A stretch of DNA of 64,000 nucleotides, taken from positions 310,001 through 374,000 of the forward strand of contig CAWINK010000003.1 in assembly GCA_963837445.1 (NCBI GenBank), written 5' to 3'. The first letter of the stretch is position 1. Each line of letters opens with the position of its first letter. The notes beneath the pieces were generated by a model that was not told the origin of the DNA, made no database searches, and saw nothing but the letters and a program-made list of their open reading frames with translations. Source of the DNA: JACVRW01 sp963837445. Lineage in GTDB: Bacteria; Actinomycetota; Thermoleophilia; Solirubrobacterales; Thermoleophilaceae. This document shows, in pieces, positions 17,523 to 26,870 of the stretch. A program made the position numbers and the translations under genes.

Positions 17523-18406
17523 CGGAGGAGGACGGACGCATCGAACAGGACGGACGCATCGAACAGGACGGACGCATCCTCCCCGCCACGCACTGGGCGA
17601 GCCTGGTGGTGTTCGCCATCCTCGTGCCGGCGCTCGTGATCCTCTGGGGCATGCCCGACCGCACCGCGGACGCGTGGGCGTGGACGATCGAGCCGAACCT
17701 CACGCCGATCTTCCTGGGCGCCGGCTACGGCGCGGGCGCGTACTTCTTCCTGCGCACGTTCCTGTCGGACCAGTTCCACCCGTCGGCGGCGGGGATCTTC
17801 GGCGCGGCCTTCTTCGCGTCGTTCATGCTGATCGCGACGCTCATCCACTGGGATCGCTTCAACCACGGGGACGCTCCGCTGATCGGAGCGCTCGTCTTCT
17901 ACGGCTGGGTGGCCGTCTACATCGTCGCGCCGTTCGTGGTGCTTGCCCTGTGGTGGACGAACCGGCGGACCGACTCCGGCGAGCCCGCGGCCGGCGAGGC
18001 GATCGTGCCCGAGTGGGTGCGCCGGATCGCACAGCTGGTGGCGGCCGGAGCGTTCGTCGGCGCCGCGTTCTTCTATCTCGCCCCGAACGAGGCGATCGAC
18101 GTCTGGCCGTGGGACCTCACGCCACTCACCTCGCGCGTGATCGGCTCGTTCACGGCCCAGGTGGGCGTGGGGGCACTGCTGATCTCGCTGGACCGCCGCT
18201 GGAGCGCCTGGAAGCTGATCGTGGAGACCTTCTTCGTGGCCACCGCGCTGCTCCTGATCGGCGCCATCCGCGCCTGGGACGACTTCGACACCGGCAACGC
18301 GCTGATGTACCTCTACCTCGGCGGCCTCGTGACCGCGGATATCGCGTTGCTGCTGCTGTACCGCAGCATGAACCGGCAGGACCACCGTCAAAGTGCCGCG
18401 GTATGA
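17498..18406 (+). CDS. Multi-pass membrane protein, uncharacterised
   Basis: 302-residue integral membrane protein with about eight hydrophobic segments, starting at WASLVVFAILVPALVILW. Acidic and Trp-rich loops are present but no known transporter or enzyme motif. The N-terminal leader holds a hexapeptide repeat DGRIEQ encoded by an 18-bp tandem repeat. The GTG at 17498 overlaps the upstream protease by 25 bp; a start after the repeat cannot be excluded. The gene overlaps the following SRPBCC gene by 14 bp, so they are probably coupled. Confidence 0.7.
   Translation: MRAERHGLAEEDGRIEQDGRIEQDGRILPATHWASLVVFAILVPALVILWGMPDRTADAWAWTIEPNLTPIFLGAGYGAGAYFFLRTFLSDQFHPSAAGIFGAAFFASFMLIATLIHWDRFNHGDAPLIGALVFYGWVAVYIVAPFVVLALWWTNRRTDSGEPAAGEAIVPEWVRRIAQLVAAGAFVGAAFFYLAPNEAIDVWPWDLTPLTSRVIGSFTAQVGVGALLISLDRRWSAWKLIVETFFVATALLLIGAIRAWDDFDTGNALMYLYLGGLVTADIALLLLYRSMNRQDHRQSAAV
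17530..17578 (+). repeat. 18-bp tandem repeat, 2.7 copies
   Basis: The unit GGACGGACGCATCGAACA occurs at 17530-17547 and 17548-17565, with 13 bp of a third copy to 17578, all identical. The unit is a multiple of 3, so copy-number change keeps frame and would add or remove DGRIEQ at the N-terminus of the membrane protein, possibly by slippage. Confidence 0.85.
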
Positions 18407-18866
18407 GTTCCTGACGACCTGGTGCGTGGACGCGCCGATCGAACGCGTCTTCGAGGTGCTGAGGGACTCGCAGGCCTTCCCAGAGTGGTGGGAGGGCGTG
18501 ACGTCCGTCGAGGTGCTCGAACCCGGCGGCCCTGACGGCGTGGGCGAGCTGGCTCGCTACAGCTGGCGGAGCGTGCTGCCGTACACGCTCACGTTCGACT
18601 CGCGCGTGACGCGCGTGGAGCCGCCATATCTGATCGAGGGCCGGGCGACGGGCGAGCTGGAGGGCGTGGGCGTCTGGCATCTGTTCGCGGGCTCGGGCAC
18701 CACGGCGGTCCTCTACTCGTGGAAGGTCCGCACGACCAAGCTGTGGATGAACATCTGGGGCCCGCTGCCGCGGCCGGCGTTCCGCTGGAACCACGATCGC
18801 GTCATGGAGCAGGGCGGCGTCGGGCTCGCAGAGCGCCTGGGCGTGTCACTGCTCCTGCACGACTAG
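18393..18866 (+). CDS. SRPBCC family (polyketide cyclase/dehydrase-like) protein
   Basis: 157-residue START/Bet v1-fold protein. The opening YEFLTTWCVDAPIERVFEVL, a PEWWEGV turn and the C-terminal helix WNHDRVMEQGG are typical of the polyketide cyclase/dehydrase and lipid-transport group. Such proteins bind hydrophobic small molecules; the ligand is unknown. The GTG start at 18393 lies within the end of the membrane protein gene (14-bp overlap). Its stop directly abuts the 3' end of tRNA-Ser on the other strand. Confidence 0.82.
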   Translation: MPRYEFLTTWCVDAPIERVFEVLRDSQAFPEWWEGVTSVEVLEPGGPDGVGELARYSWRSVLPYTLTFDSRVTRVEPPYLIEGRATGELEGVGVWHLFAGSGTTAVLYSWKVRTTKLWMNIWGPLPRPAFRWNHDRVMEQGGVGLAERLGVSLLLHD

Positions 18867-18955
18867 CGGAGAGGGTGGGATTCGAACCCACGAGGCAGTG
18901 TGACCCGCCCACACGATTTCCAGTCGTGCACCTTCAGCCGCTCGGTCACCTCTCC
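18867..18955 (-). tRNA. tRNA-Ser (anticodon GGA)
   Basis: Read on the minus strand: 7-bp acceptor stem GGAGAGG/CCTCTCC, anticodon stem CACGA/TCGTG with loop CTGGAAA (anticodon GGA, decoding UCC/UCU), a long variable arm typical of serine tRNAs, and T-arm GTGGG-TTCGAAT-CCCAC. The discriminator base is G and no CCA is encoded. 89 nt. Confidence 0.97.
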
Positions 18956-18964
18956 AGAGAGGCT

Positions 18965-18979
18965 CCAAGCCTAGCTTGG
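18965..18979 (-). terminator. Hairpin between the zinc-ribbon gene and tRNA-Ser
   Basis: CCAAGC (18965-18970) and GCTTGG (18974-18979) pair around a CTA loop. The hairpin lies after the stop (19003) of the minus-strand zinc-ribbon gene and just upstream of tRNA-Ser, so it probably separates the two transcripts. Confidence 0.5.
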
Positions 18980-19002
18980 GCCGCGGCCCTGGCGGCGCTG
19001 CG

Positions 19003-19206
19003 TCAGGCCGCGTTTCGCAGCTGGACGTGAGGCGTGCGACGCGGGAAGGCCACGATCGTCGACATGCTCACCTCTGAGAACGCCAGCGCCTGCAGCGTGC
19101 AGCCGCAGCCCTCGCAGAGCATGTCGTCGAAGTCCTCGAGCTCGCCCCAGGCCTCGAACTCCTCGGCGCAGGACTGGTCGGTGCAGATCAGGACGGCGTA
19201 GAGCAT
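19003..19206 (-). CDS. Small zinc-ribbon-like protein, uncharacterised
   Basis: 67-residue protein from the ATG at 19206 (further in-frame starts at 19218 and GTG 19227). Cysteines are arranged as C-x4-C ... C-x2-C-x-C (ICTDQSC ... LCEGCGC), consistent with metal binding. An acidic middle (EAWGELEDFDD) separates the two clusters. It has no signal peptide. It resembles conserved small proteins of Thermoleophilia of unknown function. It sits between tRNA-Ser and the DUF6812-like gene on the same strand. Confidence 0.65.
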   Translation of the reverse strand: MLYAVLICTDQSCAEEFEAWGELEDFDDMLCEGCGCTLQALAFSEVSMSTIVAFPRRTPHVQLRNAA

Positions 19207-19267
19207 GACCGAGTCCATGCTGCGCACGGCGTCGGACGGAACGGCTACGGCTGCAAGCGGGGTTGCA

Positions 19268-19519
19268 TCAGGCGCCGTCGGAGGCCGGCACGATCAGCCG
19301 GATGTGGCTGCGGGCCAGCATCAGGACCGGGGCGGTCCAATCGCGCCCCGAGCCGTCGAGCGCCACGAGCTCTGCGTCGAGGATCGTGAAGAACTCATGA
19401 TCTCGGCGGTTCACGTGGTCGGAGACGCGGCTGCGATAGCCCTCGCGCGGAAGTGTCAACATCCCCTCCACTCTGTACCGGTCAGTCTCGACGACAACTT
19501 TTTCCTGGCGGTTCTCCAC
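19268..19519 (-). CDS. DUF6812-like small conserved protein
   Basis: 83-residue protein with the pattern KVVVETDRYRVEGMLTLPREG and a C-terminal ARSHIRLI, recalled as the DUF6812 family of actinobacterial proteins; function unknown. It looks like a small all-beta domain. The GTG start at 19519 has no ribosome site, and only 33 bp separate it from the divergent GntR gene. At least one of the two is therefore likely translated from a leaderless or very short-leader transcript. Confidence 0.7.
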   Translation of the reverse strand: MENRQEKVVVETDRYRVEGMLTLPREGYRSRVSDHVNRRDHEFFTILDAELVALDGSGRDWTAPVLMLARSHIRLIVPASDGA

Positions 19520-19552
19520 GGCGGCGGAATCTAGCGGTTACGGTCCCCACTG

Positions 19553-20290
19553 ATGGCGCTAGCGGCCCCGAGCGGGCGCGGTCCTGCGCTCGAGGCGGTG
19601 TTCAAGCCCGTGCATCCGCCCACCACGTTCGAGGAGACCGTGGAGCGGTTGGGCACGGCCATTCGCCTGGGTCTGCTCCCACCCGGCACGCGCCTGCCCT
19701 CGGAGCGCGAGCTCGCCAATGAGCTGAACATCTCGCGCTCGACGCTCCGCCAGGCCCTCACGACGCTGGTGCAGAGCGGGCACCTCATCTCGCTGCGCGG
19801 CCGCTCGGGCGGCACATTCGTTGCCGATGAGCCTCCGCTCGCCCTGGAGGCCGAGGGCCCTCCTCTGGGTGAGGAGGCGCGCGCGGTGCTCGACTACCGG
19901 GTAGTGGTCGAGGTCGGCGCCACCGTGCTGGCGGCTGAGCGTGCCGAAGCCAACGATCTCGACAGCCTCGAGCGGCTCACCGACGAGATGGCCGCAACGG
20001 AGGGCGCGAGCTTCGAGGTCTACCGGCGTGCCGACGTGCGCTTCCACATCGGGCTTGCCGAGGCCTGCCATTCGCCCCGGCTCGTGGTCGCGATGACCGA
20101 GGTCCAGGGACAGATGAGCGACCTGATCCAGCGGGTGCCCCACCCCGATGTGGTGCTGACGCACTCGAACGCGCAGCACAGGCGGCTCGTGGCGCTGTTG
20201 CGCCGCAAGGACACCGGTCGCGCCGTGCGTCTCATGCGCGAGCACTGCGCGGGCACCGAGCACATCCTCGCGGCGCTCATGCCGGACTGA
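19553..20290 (+). CDS. GntR/FadR-family transcriptional regulator
   Basis: 245-residue regulator. Residues ~24-90 are the GntR winged helix (LPSERELANELNISRSTLRQ, then the wing RGRSGGTFV). Residues ~105-235 are an FCD-type all-alpha ligand domain with the metal/ligand histidines (FHIGLAEACHS and the C-terminal REHCAGTEH). FCD regulators typically sense organic or amino acids and repress neighbouring catabolic genes. The adjacent amine-catabolism block (20.3-34.9 kb) is the natural candidate target. Its 3' end overlaps the convergent ATP-grasp gene by 14 bp. Confidence 0.88.
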   Translation: MALAAPSGRGPALEAVFKPVHPPTTFEETVERLGTAIRLGLLPPGTRLPSERELANELNISRSTLRQALTTLVQSGHLISLRGRSGGTFVADEPPLALEAEGPPLGEEARAVLDYRVVVEVGATVLAAERAEANDLDSLERLTDEMAATEGASFEVYRRADVRFHIGLAEACHSPRLVVAMTEVQGQMSDLIQRVPHPDVVLTHSNAQHRRLVALLRRKDTGRAVRLMREHCAGTEHILAALMPD

Positions 20291-21645
20291 CCCAGGTGTC
20301 CTTCGCTCCGCCGCCCTGCCCGCTGTTCACCACCATCGAGCCGCGCTCGAGCGCCACGCGGCTGATGGCCGCGGGGAGCACACGCGCGCCCTCGGCGGTC
20401 AGGAGCGCGTACGGGCGCAGATCCACGTGGCGCGGCTCGAGCCCGCCGTCCACGACCGTCGGGTGCACCGACAGCTCCAACGAGCTCCTGGCCGATCCAG
20501 CCGCCGGGCTCCGCGGCGATCTGCGCGCGCACGCGCTCGCGCGTGTCCTCGTCGGCATCGCGCCAGATGCACCACGTCCTGCGCCTCCCATCTCGCCGCG
20601 CGGCTTGACCACCAGCTCGTCGAGGCTCGTCGTCGGGCCCGAGCGGGCGTGACGGGATCGAGGGCAGCAGCGGCTCCTGGTCGAGGTAGAAGCCGGACCA
20701 GCTCGTCCACGTGCGCGTGCACGAGCTTGTCGTCGGCGATCGCCGGAGCCGGGCGCGTTCACCACGGCGAGCCTGCCCGCGGCGGCCGGCGCGAGGAGCG
20801 CCTCGCCGACGCGCGGTCGGCGTGCCGTCCTCGCCCCTGAAGCGGTCCTCGTCGGTGCGCAGGTAGACCACGTCGACCCCCCGCGTGCGGCCGTCGAGCC
20901 AGGCCACGAGGCGCCCGTCGCGGTGCTCCAGGTCGCGCGAGGGTCACGAGCGGGCGCGCACAGCTCGCGGGCGAGCCGCTCGTGCTCCCACCAGCCCGCG
21001 GCGGACGGCCCCTCGGAGAGGATCACCACGCGCGGCTCGTGACGCCCGGCGGCGCGGCGTCCTGCAGCGCGAGCGCGAGCTCGCCGAACACGAGCGACAG
21101 GTCCGGCTGCGGAGGCTCCACCCCGAGCAGGTCGCGCGAGCGTGTCGCGGGCGGCCACCGAGTAGGCGATGCCGGCCGGCATCCGCACCTGGTCCTCGAT
21201 CACGCGGAAGCGCCCGTCGGGCGAGCGCACGACGTCGAGGCCCGCGAACGAGACCCAGCGCGGCGGCGTGGCGCCGCGCATCGCGGGCTCGTAGTGGGGC
21301 GAGGCCTCCACCTGTTCGCGCGTGAGCACGCCGGCCTCGAACACGCGGCCGTCGCCGTACACGTCGGCCACGAGCGCCTCCAGCGCGCGCAGGCGCTGCA
21401 CGATGCCGGCCTGGAGCTCCGACCACTCCGGCTCGGTGAGGATGCGCGGCACCGGGTCGAGCGCGAAGACGCCGTCGGGCGCGGCCCCGAAGCTCACGCC
21501 GCGGGCGCTGAGGCGGCGCTTGACCTCGGCGGCGACGGCGGCGGGGTCGGCGAGCGCCGCGAGCAGGCCCGCGTAGTGCGGGCGCGGCCCCCCGTCCTCG
21601 GCGTACGCCTCGTCGTAGGGGAGCGGGGTCGGCGGCTTGGCTCAC
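20277..21645 (-). CDS. Circularly permuted ATP-grasp type 2 protein (frameshifted)
   Basis: Homologue of the circularly permuted ATP-grasp family (COG2308, DUF404/DUF407), presumed to make amide bonds on amino acids or peptides. Recognisable pieces are YDEAYAEDG, the block ALVADVYGDGRVFEAGVLT, VRSPDGRFRVIEDQVRMPAGIAY (read in parts), VVILSEGPSAAGWWEHERLA, ELVVKPRGEMGG and the C-terminal SRVALERGSMVVNSGQGGG. The GTG at 21645 overlaps the upstream stop (GTGA). Frames change near 21625, 21150 and 20940 and again in the middle; each is explained by one extra base. The usual alpha-E (COG2307) and transglutaminase partners are not next to it, which is unusual. Confidence 0.78.
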
Positions 21646-24098
21646 CCGGAGCCGCGTACCCGCTCCCCGCTCGGGTCGAACAGCGGCTCGCTCGTGACCT
21701 CGCCGCTCACCCAGCTGCCGAAGATGTCGAGCTCGACAGCGGTGCCGGGCTCCGACCCGTCGGGCGGCAGGTAGGCGTAGGCCACCGAGCGCTCGACCGT
21801 GTAGCCGTAGCCGCCCGTGGTCACCCGGCCGACGATCTCGCCGTCCACCCTCACCGGCTCGTTCCCGAGCGCCACGGAGCGCGGGTCCTCGAGGGTGATG
21901 CAGCGCAGCCGCTTGCGCGGCCCCGCCTCATTCGCCTCCACCAGCGCGTCGCGGCCGATGAAGCCGCCCGGCTTGTCGAGCTTCACGGCGAACTCGAGAC
22001 CCGCCTCGTAGGGCGTGTCGTCCGGCGTGATGTCCGCGCCCCAGACGCGATAGCCCTTCTCGACTCGCATCGAGTCGATCGCGCGGTAGCCGCCGGCCAC
22101 GATCCCGTGCGGCTCGCCCGCCTCCCAGACCGCCCGCCACAGCGCCATCCCATACTCGGTGGGGCAGTAGAGCTCCCAGCCGAGCTCGCCCACGTAGGTC
22201 ACCCGCAGCGCGCGCACCGGCACGCCCGCCACGGTGATCTCCCGCACCGTCATGTAGGGGAACTCGTCGTTCTCGAGCGACTGCGGCGTGAGCGGGGCGA
22301 GCGATCTCGCGCGCGCGCGGCCCCCAGATCCCGAAGCAGGCGGAGCTGGACGTCACGTCGTGCACCTGCACCGAGCCGTCGTCGGGCAGGTGGCGGCGGA
22401 TCCACTCGCGGTCGTGGTTGCCGAATGCCGTGCCCGTGACGATCGAGAAGCGCTCCTCGGCGAGCCGCGCGACGGTGAAGTCGCACTCGATGCCGCCGCG
22501 CGAGTTGAGCATCTGCGTGTAGGTCACCCGCCCGACCTCGCGCGCCACCTCGTTGTCGCACAGGCGCTCGAGCAGCGCGGGCGCGCCCGGGCCGACGACC
22601 TCGAGCTTGGCGAACGACGACTCGTCGAAGATCGCGACGCCCTCGCGGCAGGCCACGTGCTCCGCGCCGATCGCGGGCGACCAGTGCTGGCCCGCCCAGC
22701 CGCGCGGGCGCAGGGACTCGTCGCCGCGCTCCGCGTTCGACTCGTACCAGTTCACGCGCTCCCAGCCCGACTTCTCGCCGAAGGCGGCGTCGCGCTGGCG
22801 GTGCCAGTCGTACGCCGGGGAGGTGCGCAGCGGCCGGGCCGCCTGGCGCTCCTCGAACGGGTAGTGGATGTCGTAGTAGGTCTCGTAGGTCTCGAGCACC
22901 CGCGCGAGCGTGTACGACGGGCGAGCGGTACTGCGCGCCGAAGCGGCGCACGTCCATCTGCCAGAGGTCCATGCGAGGGCTCGCCCGCCACGATCCACTC
23001 GGCCATCACCTTGCCCACGCCGCCCGCGCCCGCGAGGCCGTGGGCGCAGAAGCCGCCGGCCACGAACAGGCCCGGGACCTCGCGTCTCGCCGAGGCAGAA
23101 CTCGTTGTCGGGCGTGAAGCCCTCCGGCCCGTTGATCATGCGCGTGACCTTCACGTCCTCCATCTGCGGCACGCGCCGCCGCGAGTTCACCACGATCTCC
23201 TCGAAGCGGTCCCAGTCGTCCTCCAGCAGGCGGCCGTTGAAGTCGGGCGGGATGCGGTCGAAGCCCGCGCCGCCCTGCGGCATGAAGGCCGGCGCGGCGG
23301 GCCGCTCGTAGCCGCCCATCACGAGCCCGCCGCCCTCCTCGCGGAAGTAGATGAGCAGGTCGGGGTCGCGCAGCGTCGGGCAGCGGGTTCTGCGGATCGC
23401 GCTCGCGGAACGGCTGGGTCACGATGTACTCGTGCGACATCGGCACGACCGGGATGCGCACGCCCGCGAGCCGTCCGAGCTCGGCCGAGAACATGCCGCC
23501 CGCGATCACCACGACCTCGGCGTCGATGTCGCCGCGCTCGGTGCGCACGCGGCCCTGCTCGATGCCCGTGACGCGCGTGTTCGTGAAGATCTGCACGCCG
23601 CCCTCGCGGGCGCCCTCGGCCAGCGCGAACGTGAGCTGCGACGGGTCGAGGTAGCCGTCGGTGGGAAGCCAGGCGGCGCCGAGCACGCCGTCGGTGGACA
23701 TCAGGGGGAAGAGCCCCTGCGCCTCCTCGGCCGAGATCAGGTCGAGCGGCAGCCCGAACGTCTTCGCCCAGCCCGCCTGCCGGCGCAGCTCCTCCATCCG
23801 CTCCTCGCTCGACGCGAGCCGGATCCCGCCGCACTCGACCCAGCCGCACGCCTCGCCGAGCTTCCGGTAGAGCTCGACCGAGTACATCATCATCTTGGTG
23901 AGGTTCACCGAGCTGCGCAGCTGGCCCACGAGGCCGGCGGAGTGGAAGGTCGAGCCGCGACGTGAGCTGGTTGCGGTCCACGAGCACCACGTCGTCCCAG
24001 CCGAGCTCGGCCAGGTGGTAGGCGATCGACGTGCCGCCGACGCCGCCCCCGACGATCACGCAGCGCGCCGCGCCGGGGAGCTCCCGCCGCGCAGCCAC
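21642..24098 (-). CDS. FAD-dependent dehydrogenase fused to a GcvT-like aminomethyltransferase (DMGDH/sarcosine oxidase type; frameshifted)
   Basis: About 816 residues. The N-terminal half is a DAO-fold flavoprotein (GGGVGGTSIAYHLAELG dinucleotide motif; LTSGSTFHSAGL and VPGLFVAGGF after correcting frames). The C-terminal half is a GcvT/folate-binding domain (YVGELGWELYCPTEY, GYRAIDSMRVEKGYR). Such proteins oxidatively demethylate N-methylated amines (dimethylglycine, sarcosine and relatives) and pass the C1 unit to tetrahydrofolate. Six single-base insertions near 23957, 23380, 23082, 22973, 22919 and 22302 break the frame; total length agrees exactly with six. The GTG start overlaps the kinase stop (TAGTG), and the stop overlaps the ATP-grasp start. 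Confidence 0.87.
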
Positions 24099-25026
24099 TA
24101 GCCCCGGGCTTCCTCGATCCAGCCCTCGAAGCGCGGGTCGCTGCGCGCCTTCTGCAGGCGGTCGAAGTGCTTCTGCGCGTACTCGCGGAAGTCGAAGTCG
24201 AGCTCGGATACGCCCGCCTGCACCACGCCCCACATCGCCTCGCGGAAGTCCGACATGAAGCGGAACAGCTTCAGCGTGGCCCGCCGCTGGTCGTCGGCGG
24301 CTCGCCGAAGTAGGCCTCCAGCAGCTGGCCCTCCTGGTCGTCGTCGAGCTCGTTGTTGGCCGCGAAGTTGCCGAGGTCGAACCAGCGGTCGCCCATGCCC
24401 GCATACTCCCAGTCGATCAGCTGCATGCGGTCGCCGTCGCGCAGGAAGTTCGCGGGCAGCAGGTCGTTGTGGGCCGGCACCGGCTCGTGGCCGGGCTGGT
24501 CGCGGACGGCGCGCTCGATCGCGCGGCGGCCTTGAGCGCCTCGTCGTAGCCGTCGGGCGGCTCGCTGCCGTTGGCGCGGCCCGTCTCCGCGTACTCCTCC
24601 ACGAGCCGGAACGAGTCGAAGCCGGTCGGGAGCTCGGTGCCCGAGTCGTGCAGGGCGCGCAGGTCGATGCGCCACCTCCGCGATTGTCTCGGGCTCGCGC
24701 AGCTCGTCCGCCCTCATCTCGCGGCCGGACACGAAGGCGGTCACGAGGGAGGACGGCTCGTCGAGCATGGCGGCCACTCTCGGCGCGATGCCGAGCTCGG
24801 CCGCGGCCTTGTTGGCGATGCACTCCGCCTGGCGGTCGATGCCAAGCAGCGCCGTGCGCTTCCCGGGCAGGCGCACCACGTAGTCCGTGCCGCCGAAGTT
24901 GACCCTGAAGTTGCGGTTGGTGATCCCGCCCTCGAGCTGGACCACGGTGCCCTCGCGCGGTCCGAGCAGCGCAGCCAGACGCGCCACGACCTCCGTCAGT
25001 TCCGGAATCGTGAACTCGGGGCTCAT
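24098..25026 (-). CDS. Phosphotransferase of the choline/ethanolamine kinase-APH family (frameshifted)
   Basis: Small-molecule kinase of the protein-kinase-like APH/choline kinase fold. Visible motifs are the glycine-rich N-lobe QLEGGITNRNFRV, the catalytic loop HNDLLPANFL (Brenner motif) and the metal-binding IDWEYAGMGDRWFDL. The ATG at 25026 starts a clean N-terminus. Frames shift near 24672, 24532 and 24300. It is first in a three-gene minus-strand unit (kinase, dehydrogenase-GcvT, ATP-grasp) with overlapping stops and starts. Phosphorylation of choline, ethanolamine or a related amino alcohol fits the neighbours, but the substrate is inferred. Confidence 0.83.
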
Positions 25027-25076
25027 GGCGGGACTCTACGCCGACGCTTGCCCACATGCGAGGCTCTGTGTCCCGG

Positions 25077-26870
25077 ATGTCGGACGGCGAGCTGATCCTT
25101 GTCGCGGCGGCCCTGCTCGCTGCGGGAATCGGCGCATCCCTACTCGCGTCGCGAATACGCCTGCCCGGCCTGCTGCTGTTCCTCGCGCTCGGCATGGCGA
25201 TCGGCTCCGACGGCCTCGGCTGGATCGACTTCAACGACTACGAGCTGGCGCGCACGATCGGCGTGGTCGCGCTCGCGCTGATCCTGTTCGAGGGCGGCCT
25301 GACCGCCGGCTTCCACGAGATCCGGCCGGTCCTGCGGCCGTCGCTGTCGCTCGCGATCGTCGGCACGATCGGCACCGCGGTCGATCTGCGGCTTCGCGGC
25401 GGCCTGGCTGTTCGACCTCTCGCACGCTCGAGGGCATGCTGCTCGGCGCGATCATCTCCTCCACCGACGGCGCCGCGATCTTCGCGCTCCTGCGCGAGTC
25501 GACGCTGCGGCGCAGGCTCGCGCGCACGCTCGAGGGCGAGGCCGGCTTCAACGACCCGGTGGCCGTGCTGCTCGTGGTCGGCTTCATCGAGTGGATCCAG
25601 CAGCCGGACTACGGCGTCGCTCGACCTGCTGCTGCTGTTCGTCGCACCGAGATGGGGATCGGCGCGGTGGTCGGGTTGGGCGTCGGCTGGCTGGCGGTGC
25701 ATGGCCTGCGCAACGCGAAGCTCGCCAGCCCGGGCCTCTACCCGGTCGCGACGCTGGCCACCGCCGGCGCTCGCCTTCGGCGGCGCCGACGACGCTGCAC
25801 GGCTCGGGCTTCCTCGCCGCCTACCTGGCCGGCCTGGCGCTCGGCTCGGCGCGCATCCCGGCCAAGCAGACGATCGTCGGTCTTCCACCAGGGGCTCGCC
25901 TGGGTCGCGCAGATCGCGATGTTCCTCGCGCTCGGGCTGCTCGTCTTCCCCAGCCAGCTCGACGACGTCTGGCTGGAGGGCACCGCGCTCGCGCTCGTGC
26001 TCGTGTTCGTCGCGCGCCCGCTCGCCGCGGCTCTCGCGACCGCGTTCGAGCGCTTCACGGCGCGGCGAGCGCATCGTGCTGGGCTGGGCGGGCCTGCGCG
26101 GCGCGGTGCCGGTGGTGCTCGCGACCTTCCCGGTGATCGAGGGCGTCGACCCGGAGCCGCGAGTTCTTCAACATCGTCTTCTTCGCCGTCGTGCTCTCGA
26201 CGCTGCTCCAGGGCACGACCGTCGAGTGGCTCGCCCGCAGGCTCGGCGTGACCACGAGCGAGCCCGCGCTGCCGCGCCCGCTCATGGAGACCGGCACGGT
26301 GCGGCGCCTGGGCGCGGAGATCGTGGAGTACCCGGTGGGCGCCGACGACGCGATCGTCGGGCAGCTCGTGCGCGAGCTGGGGCTGCCGCGCGACGCCCTG
26401 CTCAGCGTGATCGTGCGCGGCGAGGAGGCGCTGCTGCCGCGCGGCTCCACGCGCATCGAGGCCGGCGACCGGCTGCACGTGATGGTGCGCGAGGAGGTGG
26501 CGGGCGACATGCCCGAGCTGCTCGAGCGCTGGCGCATCGGGCCGGTCGAGCTCCCCACGCCGCGGCACGCGCGCCTGCGCGCCGGCACTGCGGTGTTCAC
26601 CACGCGCCGCTGGACGCGAGGCGGACGGCGACGCGGGCTTCCCAAGGAGGTGGACGGCGTGGCGGTGGCCGAGCAGATGCGCACCCGCCGCGACACGCGC
26701 GGCGCGCTCGTGGCGCTCGAGGACGGGCGCTTCGCGGTCACCGGCCCGCTGCTTGGCCGTCGGCGGGCCGCTCCAGCTCCAGCGCTACGCGCGCCGGCGG
26801 CTGGTCGACCGAGGACGACGCCGCCGCGCGCGCGTGGTGGCAGGAGGTCATCGGCGCGCTCGCCCGCTAG
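25077..26870 (+). CDS. K+/H+ antiporter, CPA1 NhaP2/CvrA-like with RCK_C domain (frameshifted)
   Basis: Cation/proton antiporter with about 12 membrane helices followed by a cytoplasmic TrkA_C/RCK_C domain (ALLPRGSTRIEAGDRLHVMV). The N-terminus (LASRIRLPGLLLFLALGMAIGSDG, read in two parts) and the STDGAAIFALLRESTLRRR block match the NhaP2/CvrA family. Later conserved blocks appear in alternating frames. At least eight frame changes occur between 25380 and 26630, nearly all +1 G or C. The ATG at 25077 is preferred to 25056 by homology. It is divergent from the amino-alcohol kinase with 50 bp between starts and convergent with the FGGY kinase, sharing CTAG at the stops. Confidence 0.83.
   Translation: MSDGELILVAAALLAAGIGASLLASRIRLPGLLLFLALGMAIGSDGLGWIDFNDYELARTIGVVALALILFEGGLTAGFHEIRPVLRPSLSLAIVGTIGTAVDLRLRGGLAVRPLARSRACCSARSSPPPTAPRSSRSCASRRCGAGSRARSRARPASTTRWPCCSWSASSSGSSSRTTASLDLLLLFVAPRWGSARWSGWASAGWRCMACATRSSPARASTRSRRWPPPALAFGGADDAARLGLPRRLPGRPGARLGAHPGQADDRRSSTRGSPGSRRSRCSSRSGCSSSPASSTTSGWRAPRSRSCSCSSRARSPRLSRPRSSASRRGERIVLGWAGLRGAVPVVLATFPVIEGVDPEPRVLQHRLLRRRALDAAPGHDRRVARPQARRDHERARAAAPAHGDRHGAAPGRGDRGVPGGRRRRDRRAARARAGAAARRPAQRDRARRGGAAAARLHAHRGRRPAARDGARGGGGRHARAARALAHRAGRAPHAAARAPARRHCGVHHAPLDARRTATRASQGGGRRGGGRADAHPPRHARRARGARGRALRGHRPAAWPSAGRSSSSATRAGGWSTEDDAAARAWWQEVIGALAR

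Noticed and set aside
20982..23571. Long plus-strand open frames opposite the ATP-grasp and dehydrogenase-GcvT genes
   Set aside because: Their products are Arg/His/Ala-rich shadows. Conserved FAD and GcvT motifs are on the minus strand.
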